Of a stretch of 64,000 nucleotides of DNA, positions 59,156 to 64,000 are shown in pieces. The stretch's first letter is position 1. Each line of letters starts with the position of its first letter. The DNA comes from Alsobacter sp045348435. Its GTDB lineage: Bacteria; Pseudomonadota; Alphaproteobacteria; Rhizobiales; Beijerinckiaceae. The notes beneath the pieces were generated by a model that was not told the DNA's origin, searched no databases, and saw only the letters and a list, made by a program, of their open reading frames with translations. The DNA is taken from the NCBI RefSeq assembly GCF_045348435.1, contig NZ_CP157484.1, positions 4,650,001 through 4,714,000 on the forward strand, given 5' to 3'. The position numbers were made by a program, and so were the translations under genes.

Positions 59156-59329
59156 ACGTGACGGTTCCTTTCGGGGATCAAAAGGGAACGCAGTGAAGGC
59201 CCAAAGCCCGATGCTGCGGCTGCCCCCGCAACTGTGAGCGGCGAGCGACGGCGCGTGGACCACTGGCCTTTCGGGGCTGGGAAGGGCGCCGGGGCGACGA
59301 CCCGCAAGCCAGGAGACCTGCCGTCACGA
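59156..59329 (+). ncRNA. Cobalamin (adenosylcobalamin-class) riboswitch
   Basis: The P1 stem GTGACGG (59158–59164) pairs with CCGTCAC (59321–59327). The core shows AAAAGGGAA, GCTGCCCCCGCAACTGT, CCACTGG, GGGAAGG and the B12-box AGCCAGGAGACCTGCC (59308–59323), all in order. The expression platform lies between 59330 and the cbtB start at 59435. On B12 binding it should repress cbtBA. The remaining sequence from 59087 to 59155 holds nothing else. Confidence 0.96.
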
Positions 59330-59434
59330 CATCGGAATTCGGGCGGGGCGTCCGAAGGTGCGACAGGGTCCGGGCGCATGCACGGCCGTTTCGTCCTTCG
59401 TATTCCTCCCCGGTGAGCAACTCGGGGTGAGAAT

Positions 59435-59620
59435 ATGTTGCAGAACGCCTCCCAACACGTCGCCGCGCCGGTCCGCATCGAGGCGGGCGTCGCCCTCCAG
59501 GCGTTTTTCGCCATTCTGCTCGGCGTCTTCGTCGTCGGCTTTGCGGGCTTCTCGCAGATCGACGCGGTCCACAACGCCGCGCATGACACGCGCCACGCCA
59601 ACGCCTTCCCCTGCCACTAG
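59435..59620 (+). CDS. cbtB: CbtB, small cobalt transporter subunit
   Basis: 61-aa protein with one transmembrane helix (LQAFFAILLGVFVVGFAGFSQ) and a His-rich end (DAVHNAAHDTRHANAFPCH) typical of CbtB, predicted to bind cobalt. It is preceded by a cobalamin riboswitch and followed after 9 bases by cbtA. CbtAB has been proposed as a B12-regulated cobalt uptake system mainly on genomic grounds. SD-like GGGGTGAG is near the ATG. Confidence 0.95.
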   Translation: MLQNASQHVAAPVRIEAGVALQAFFAILLGVFVVGFAGFSQIDAVHNAAHDTRHANAFPCH

Positions 59621-59629
59621 GGGTCGGCC

Positions 59630-60361
59630 GTGTCCGTCTTCAGGTCCATCGTCTTCACCGCGGCGGCGGCGGGGCTCCTGGTCGGCTTGGCGGTGACCGC
59701 CGTCCAGCATGTCCGCACCGTTCCGCTGATCCACAAGGCGGAGATCTACGAGAAGCAGGCGGAAGCGGCGCCTCCCGCGCCCGCCCCCGCTGCGCATGAC
59801 CATCCGGCCGGAACGTCCGCGCATGACCACGGCGCGGCGGCCTGGGAGCCCGCTGACGGGCTCGAGCGCAACGCCTACACGGCGCTGTTCAACGTGGTCG
59901 AGTGGGTGGGCTTCGGCCTGTGCCTCGCCGGGGCGCTCGTGCTGCTGCGCCGTCCGCCGACCTGGCGGGAGGGCCTGTTCTGGGGCATGGGCGGCTTCGC
60001 GGCCTTCGTGATCGCGCCGGGCCTCGGCTTGCCGCCGGAACTCCCCGGCGCCCCCGCGGCCGATCTGGTCGCCCGCCAGGCGTGGTGGATCGGCACCGCG
60101 GCCGCAACCGCAGGAGGCCTCGGGCTCATCGCGCTCGGCCGGACGGCCATGACCAGCGCCATCGGGGCGGCCCTTCTCGTCCTCCCCCACCTGATCGGGG
60201 CGCCTCACGCGGTCGAAGCTTCGTCGAACGTGCCGGAGGCGCTGTCGCGCCAGTTCGTCGCGGCCGTCACGGTCACCACCTTCATCTCATGGGCGCTGCT
60301 GGGCGTGCTGACCGGCCATTTCCTGCAGCGGTTCGGCGGACACCGCGACCTGACGGCCTGA
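59630..60361 (+). CDS. cbtA: CbtA, cobalt transporter membrane subunit
   Basis: 243-aa membrane protein with five or six hydrophobic segments. VFRSIVFTAAAAGLLVGLAVTAVQHVRTVPLIHKAEIYE is the family start; a His-rich periplasmic loop (AAHDHPAGTSAHDHG, about 55–70) probably binds metal; GLFWGMGGFAAFVIAPGLGLPPELPG is another conserved block. GTG start at 59630. It is controlled through the riboswitch upstream of cbtB. Its 3' end overlaps the convergent small gene by 75 bases. Confidence 0.93.
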   Translation: MSVFRSIVFTAAAAGLLVGLAVTAVQHVRTVPLIHKAEIYEKQAEAAPPAPAPAAHDHPAGTSAHDHGAAAWEPADGLERNAYTALFNVVEWVGFGLCLAGALVLLRRPPTWREGLFWGMGGFAAFVIAPGLGLPPELPGAPAADLVARQAWWIGTAAATAGGLGLIALGRTAMTSAIGAALLVLPHLIGAPHAVEASSNVPEALSRQFVAAVTVTTFISWALLGVLTGHFLQRFGGHRDLTA

Positions 60362-60643
60362 CGCTCCGCTCATCGCCCGGCGCACGTCGCGGCTGGTGAG
60401 GTGGAACCGCGCCGCTGGCGCCAGGCCCCGGCGGGCGATCTTGTCCGCCGCCGCCGCCTCGAACGCCGCCGCGTTCCGGTCGTAGAACGCCAGGCACTCG
60501 GCGGCCTGCGGCTCTTCCCCGGTCGACGCGCGTCCCAGCAGGACCCGGAACGCGCGGCGGTGCACGAGGCACCCCGCGCCATGCCCCGCCGGCTGGAACT
60601 CAAGCGCGTCCGCCGCCTGGCCCCAGGCCGCCGCCGCGGTCAT
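60287..60643 (-). CDS. Conserved hypothetical protein (DUF1488-like)
   Basis: 118 aa. The core (LEFQPAGHGAGCLVHRRAFRVLLGR, then AAECLAFYDRNAAAFEAAAADKI and FHLTSRDVRRAMSG) is reminiscent of DUF1488-type small proteins: a short beta-rich part followed by a helix with many Ala and a conserved LTSRD end. The last 25 codons overlap cbtA and look like read-through. The start overlaps the end of the Bug-type gene as ATGA, so it is translated with that gene. Function unknown. Confidence 0.5.
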   Translation of the reverse strand: MTAAAAWGQAADALEFQPAGHGAGCLVHRRAFRVLLGRASTGEEPQAAECLAFYDRNAAAFEAAAADKIARRGLAPAARFHLTSRDVRRAMSGASGRQVAVSAEPLQEMAGQHAQQRP

Positions 60644-61623
60644 TCCACCTTGCCGATCTTGCGCGTCGCCACGATCAGCCGCGCGCTGTCGGACGCCACG
60701 AAGCGGGCGAAGGCGTCCGCATCCTGGTAGGCCGGCGGGCTTCCGGCCCGCTCGAAGATCTTCAGGGTCTCGGGGTCGCTCATCACGGTCTGCAGCGCCC
60801 CCCGCAGGCGCGCCAGGACGGGTTCGGGCAAGCCTTTGGGGGCGAACAGCCCCGCCCAGATGTAGAATTCGACGTCAGGGTAGCCCAGCTCCTGGAAGGT
60901 GGGCGTGTCGGGGAATTCGGCGACCCGGCTCGCGCCCCAATTGGCCAGCACGCGCAACGAGCCGGCGTCGGCGTGGGGCTTCAGGACGCCCGGCGCGGAG
61001 GCGATCGCCTGGATCTGCCCCGACAGGAGATCGTTCAGCGCCGGCCCCGCGCCCCGATAGGGCACGTGCAGGAGCTTGATCCCGGCCGATGCGGCGAACA
61101 TCTCCATGGCGACATGCAGGGTGCCGTAGCTTCCCGACGAGCCGTACGGGATAGCCCCCGGCCTGGACTTGGCGTCGTTGACGAGGTCCTGCACGCTTCG
61201 CCAGGGCGCGCTCGCCGGCACGGCCAGCAAGGTCGGGTCCGCCAGCACGCGCCCGATCGGGACGAGCTGGTCCACCTCGTAGGAGGGCGCCCGGTCGAAG
61301 AGGCGCGCCGATTCCGGCAGCACCGCCAGGGAGGAGAGCGTCATCAGGAGCGTGTGCCCATCGGGCGGGGCGTGCGCCGCCGCGGCGTTGCCGACGGCCC
61401 CTCCCGCCCCGGCCCGGTTCTCCACCACGACGGGCTTTCCGAGCAGCTTCTCCAGGGCGGCCGCCACGGGCCGGGCGGCGAGATCGGCCTGACCGCCGGG
61501 CGGGAACGGCGCGATGATCATGATCGGCCGGTTCGGCCAGTTCGCCTGGGCGCGGGCGCCGGCGGGCGCGAGGGCGAACGCCGAGGCCGCTCCAAGCCCG
61601 GCTACGAAATGACGTCTGTCCAT
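60640..61623 (-). CDS. Bug family tripartite tricarboxylate transporter substrate-binding protein
   Basis: 327 aa. The signal peptide (MDRRHFVAGLGAASAFALAPAGARAQ) has a twin-arginine-like start. The mature part begins NWPNRPIMIIAPFPPGGQADLAARPVAAALEKLLGKPVVVENRAGAGGAVG, the usual Bug/TctC opening, with later YGSSGSYGTLHVAMEMF and HVPYRGAGPALNDLLSG that line the carboxylate pocket. No tctA or tctB genes are nearby, as is common for orphan Bug receptors. Ligand unknown, probably a carboxylate. Confidence 0.92.
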   Translation of the reverse strand: MDRRHFVAGLGAASAFALAPAGARAQANWPNRPIMIIAPFPPGGQADLAARPVAAALEKLLGKPVVVENRAGAGGAVGNAAAAHAPPDGHTLLMTLSSLAVLPESARLFDRAPSYEVDQLVPIGRVLADPTLLAVPASAPWRSVQDLVNDAKSRPGAIPYGSSGSYGTLHVAMEMFAASAGIKLLHVPYRGAGPALNDLLSGQIQAIASAPGVLKPHADAGSLRVLANWGASRVAEFPDTPTFQELGYPDVEFYIWAGLFAPKGLPEPVLARLRGALQTVMSDPETLKIFERAGSPPAYQDADAFARFVASDSARLIVATRKIGKVE

Positions 61624-61715
61624 GGGGGGTCACCTGGTCTGGCGCAGGCGGGGGCGCCCCGCGCGGCGCCATCGTGCCTTCTTGGCCGCTCCCGGTCCAG
61701 ACGGGCTCCGGACCC

Positions 61716-63575
61716 TCACTGGCGCCCGACGAGGCCGAGATCCTCGCGCCGCTGCTGCTCGGCGATGGACGCCGAGAGGCGGAACACGTCGCGCGACCGG
61801 ATCGCGCCCAGCAGACGGTCGGGACGCTTCGGGTCGACGATGGGCAGCACGCCGCGGTCGTCCTGGCCGAAGATGGCCACCACGTCCGCCAAAGTCGCCG
61901 TGGGCGGCACCCGCACCACGGGCGTCCCGATCAGGTCGGCCGCCGCGAGCGGAAGGTCGGGCTCGTTCTCGACCACTTCGACGAGCGCCGGGTCGACGAG
62001 CCCGAGCAGCCGGCCATGGTCGTCCTGCACGGCCACCGCCTTGTTGCCGGCGTGGGACACCGCCCGGGCGACCTGGTCCAGCGAGGCGCTGGCCGGAAGG
62101 ATGAACTTGGCGGGCCTGACAAGCTCCGAAATGCCGACCGTGGTCAGGCGGCTGATGTCGTGGCCGCCCTCCAGCGCGAGCCCGCGCTGCTGGAACCGCC
62201 ACGTCGCGAAGCTGTAGCCGAACAGCCTGTCCGTCACGAGCGAGGACACCACCGTCCCGAGCGCCACGACGAGCGAGGCTTCGTAGTTGCCGGTGCTCTC
62301 CAGCACCAGGAAGGCCATCGCGAGAGGGCTGCCGATGATGCAGGCGCCCAGAGCCGCCATGCCGACCAGCGCGCACAGTGTGGGGTTGGCGACGGGCACA
62401 TAGGGGATGAGCTGGGAGAGCCAGGCCACCGCCTGTCCCAGCAGCGCGCCGATGAACAGCGAGGCGCTGAACAGGCCGCCCCGGAAGCCCGCGCCCAGGC
62501 TGAGCGCGGAGGCCAGCGCCTTCGCGCCCAGGAGCCCGATCGCCAGGCGCCCGACGATCTCGCCGTTCACCGCCTCGTCGATGGCCGCGTGTCCGCTGCC
62601 CAGCACGCCCGGCGCGAGGAACGCCAGGGCCGCCAGCCCGAGCGCCCCCAGCACGCGCCGCACCGTCTCCGAGCGGGTGAGCGAGGCCAGCGATCGCTCG
62701 ACGCCGCCGACCAGCACCATGACGCCGATGCCGAGCAGCGCGGCCAGGACGCCGATCAGCGCCGCCACCGGGAAGTCGGCCCACAGGGCCGAGGCGGTCT
62801 GCCGGATGATAAAGGGTTTCGGCCCGCCGTCCAGCGCCGCCACCGCCCCGAACCCCAGCAGGGCCGCCAGCGCGACCGGGGCCAGCGAGCGCTTGTTGTA
62901 GCTCCCCAGCACCAGTTCGAACGCATACAGCATCCCGGCGATCGGGGCCTGGTAGGCCGCCGAGATCGCTGCCGCCGCGCCGGCCCCGACCAGGAGCCGC
63001 AGGTCGGACCGGGGCAGCTTGAGGCGTCGGCCCAGCACGGAGGCCAGCACCGCGCCGACCTGCGTGACGGCCGCCTCCACGCCCACCGAAGCGCCGAACG
63101 ACACTGACGCCAGGATCGGGATCACCACCGCGAAGCCGTCCATCCAGGTGAGATAGCCGCCCCGCAGGGCGTTCGCCTCGACGGCGTCGGACGGCGGCCG
63201 GTCCGACAGGCGGGACGTGGCCCAGGTCGCCAGCGACACCAGAAGCGCCCCCGCCAGCAGGGCGGCCCCGACCCGCCAGGGGGCCGTGTGCTCCGGCACG
63301 GCCACGCGCATCTCGGCCGCGAAGCCCAGGCTGGCCCGCTGCAGCCAGATGACGATGTTGTGGACCGCGAAGACGCAGGCCCCCGCCGCCAGCCCGACCG
63401 CGCAGGCGCTGGCCAGCACGACCAGCGGCGCGCCGGAGCGGTTGCGGAACAGCCTGCGCCAGCCGCCGAAGGCCGCCCCGGCCTCGGGCGTGGCGGTGGG
63501 CAGGCGTCTTCCCGGCCAGCGCGAGATGCGCCTGAGTCCGCCCCGCCAGATCGCGCCCACAGGTCCGCCCCTCAC
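61716..63575 (-). CDS. ClC-type chloride channel/antiporter with C-terminal CBS pair
   Basis: 619 aa. The membrane domain (about residues 45–440) has the ClC motifs as FGASVGVEAAVTQVGAV with the gating Glu, QAPIAGMLYAFE, LGSGHAAIDEAV and GAGFRGGLFSASLFIGALLG; the tail has two CBS domains (about 475–600: LVRPAKFILPASASLDQVARAVSHAGNKAVAVQDDHGRLLGLVD and IGTPVVRVPPTATLADVVAIFGQDDRGVLPIVDPKRPDRLLGAI). Its function as channel or H+/Cl– antiporter is undetermined. The upstream gap 63576–63849 contains nothing I recognise. Confidence 0.93.
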   Translation of the reverse strand: MRGGPVGAIWRGGLRRISRWPGRRLPTATPEAGAAFGGWRRLFRNRSGAPLVVLASACAVGLAAGACVFAVHNIVIWLQRASLGFAAEMRVAVPEHTAPWRVGAALLAGALLVSLATWATSRLSDRPPSDAVEANALRGGYLTWMDGFAVVIPILASVSFGASVGVEAAVTQVGAVLASVLGRRLKLPRSDLRLLVGAGAAAAISAAYQAPIAGMLYAFELVLGSYNKRSLAPVALAALLGFGAVAALDGGPKPFIIRQTASALWADFPVAALIGVLAALLGIGVMVLVGGVERSLASLTRSETVRRVLGALGLAALAFLAPGVLGSGHAAIDEAVNGEIVGRLAIGLLGAKALASALSLGAGFRGGLFSASLFIGALLGQAVAWLSQLIPYVPVANPTLCALVGMAALGACIIGSPLAMAFLVLESTGNYEASLVVALGTVVSSLVTDRLFGYSFATWRFQQRGLALEGGHDISRLTTVGISELVRPAKFILPASASLDQVARAVSHAGNKAVAVQDDHGRLLGLVDPALVEVVENEPDLPLAAADLIGTPVVRVPPTATLADVVAIFGQDDRGVLPIVDPKRPDRLLGAIRSRDVFRLSASIAEQQRREDLGLVGRQ

Positions 63576-63849
63576 GATCCGCCTCGCGGAGCGAAGGGGG
63601 CGCGGCCGACATGGCGGCGGCGGGGTTCAGCGTCATGGTTCACGGTGCTGGAAGCCTCGACACGAGCAGGACCAAAGAAACGGAACGCAGAGAAGGCTGA
63701 CCCGTCCCATGGCGAAGACGCAGCCGCACTGCTTTTTTCAACATGACCCTGAATGACGAAGATGTCGCGTCGAAGTACGCCATAGGCCGGCGGGCAGGTC
63801 TAGCCGGGACGCGGCTGCGTAGACCGGCCGGGAACGGGGTGGAGCCGCC

Positions 63850-64000
63850 ATGAATCATCGCATCGCCATCGTGGGCGCGGGCGTCGCCGGCCTTGCGGCC
63901 GCCCGGGTCCTGACGGCCCGTGGCTTTGGCGTCACGCTGTTCGACAAGAGCCGGGGCGTCGGCGGCCGCATGGCGACGCGGCGCGCGGACGGCCTGCAGT
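63850..64000 (+). CDS. FAD-dependent oxidoreductase (renalase-like), N-terminal part
   Basis: Fifty codons are visible before the window ends. MNHRIAIVGAGVAGLAAARVL is the dinucleotide-binding GxGxxG motif, followed by FDKSRGVGGRMATRRADGLQ, which resembles the NAD(P)/FAD-dependent oxidoreductases of the renalase/amine-oxidase group, where GGRMATRR is characteristic. GGAG lies 6 bases before the ATG. The substrate cannot be told from this fragment. Confidence 0.85.
   Translation, partial: MNHRIAIVGAGVAGLAAARVLTARGFGVTLFDKSRGVGGRMATRRADGLQ

Noticed and set aside
63640..63858. A 72-codon minus-strand frame before the last gene
   Set aside because: No recognisable domain, no clear ribosome binding site, and it overlaps the start of the FAD oxidoreductase gene.
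1..64000. Insertion sequences, integrases or phage genes
   Set aside because: I looked for transposase, integrase, terminase and capsid-like proteins in all frames and found none, despite many truncated genes.

Overview
The window is high-GC, densely coded chromosomal DNA from an alphaproteobacterium, most likely of the order Hyphomicrobiales (Rhizobiales). Three things point there: the conserved block deacetylase–ctpA–envC-like–rlmH–rsfS–nadD–proA–proB–obgE–(DUF3833)–GNAT–rpmA–rplU on the minus strand, an Omp25/RopB-type porin, and GANTC (CcrM-type) sites in a promoter region. Genus cannot be fixed from the sequence alone.

Layout. (1) 1–13113, housekeeping: divisome and cell-wall proteins, ribosome maturation, NAD and proline synthesis, Obg, L27 and L21. 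The block is interrupted on the opposite strand by eutBC (B12-dependent ethanolamine ammonia-lyase) between nadD and proA. (2) 13481–13570, tRNA-Ser(CGA), which marks the edge of the core block. (3) 13571–about 45700, an accessory region of small-molecule oxidoreductases, hydrolases, exporters and LysR/MarR/MerR/ECF regulators, with at least ten broken or remnant genes (GNAT tail, SDR frameshift, half EamA, epimerase–cupin chimera, two-domain GNAT with a nonsense codon, arginase tail, dehydrogenase lacking its Rossmann fold, DUF1697 fragment, TetR N-terminus, a clipped DUF1127-like ORF). A copper cassette (copA–cueR and divergent copZ, each with a CueR box) lies inside it between two truncated genes. 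(4) 45766–51586, envelope genes: Omp25-like porin, small secreted proteins, MarC, an AspT-type transporter, an LTXXQ (Spy-like) protein and a Gly/Trp-repeat protein. (5) 51644–55287, a CUT2 sugar ABC transporter. (6) 55419–64000: a duplicated DUF6328 membrane protein, an ABC-F ATPase, an SDR, a cobalamin riboswitch with cbtBA, a Bug-type binding protein, a ClC channel and a partial FAD oxidoreductase.

Most notable finding. An ECF41-type sigma factor (26383–27285; WLPEPL, DGGGK and NPDKL signatures, SnoaL-like C-terminus) sits in an operon with its usual carboxymuconolactone-decarboxylase partner, an FAD monooxygenase and an FMN reductase. I found the same bipartite element, TGTCACG-N16-CGTC, at five places, each upstream of and oriented toward a gene: the ECF41 operon itself, a divergent isochorismatase-like hydrolase plus membrane protein, a second FMN reductase, an epoxide hydrolase, and a LysR regulator 14 kb away. 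A sixth copy with a 15-base spacer sits before a decayed GNAT/epimerase-cupin operon. This suggests that the ECF41 factor controls a multi-operon local regulon rather than a single partner gene, and that one branch of it has decayed.

Cobalamin links two distant parts of the window: eutBC needs adenosylcobalamin, and cbtBA (predicted cobalt uptake) is under a B12 riboswitch.
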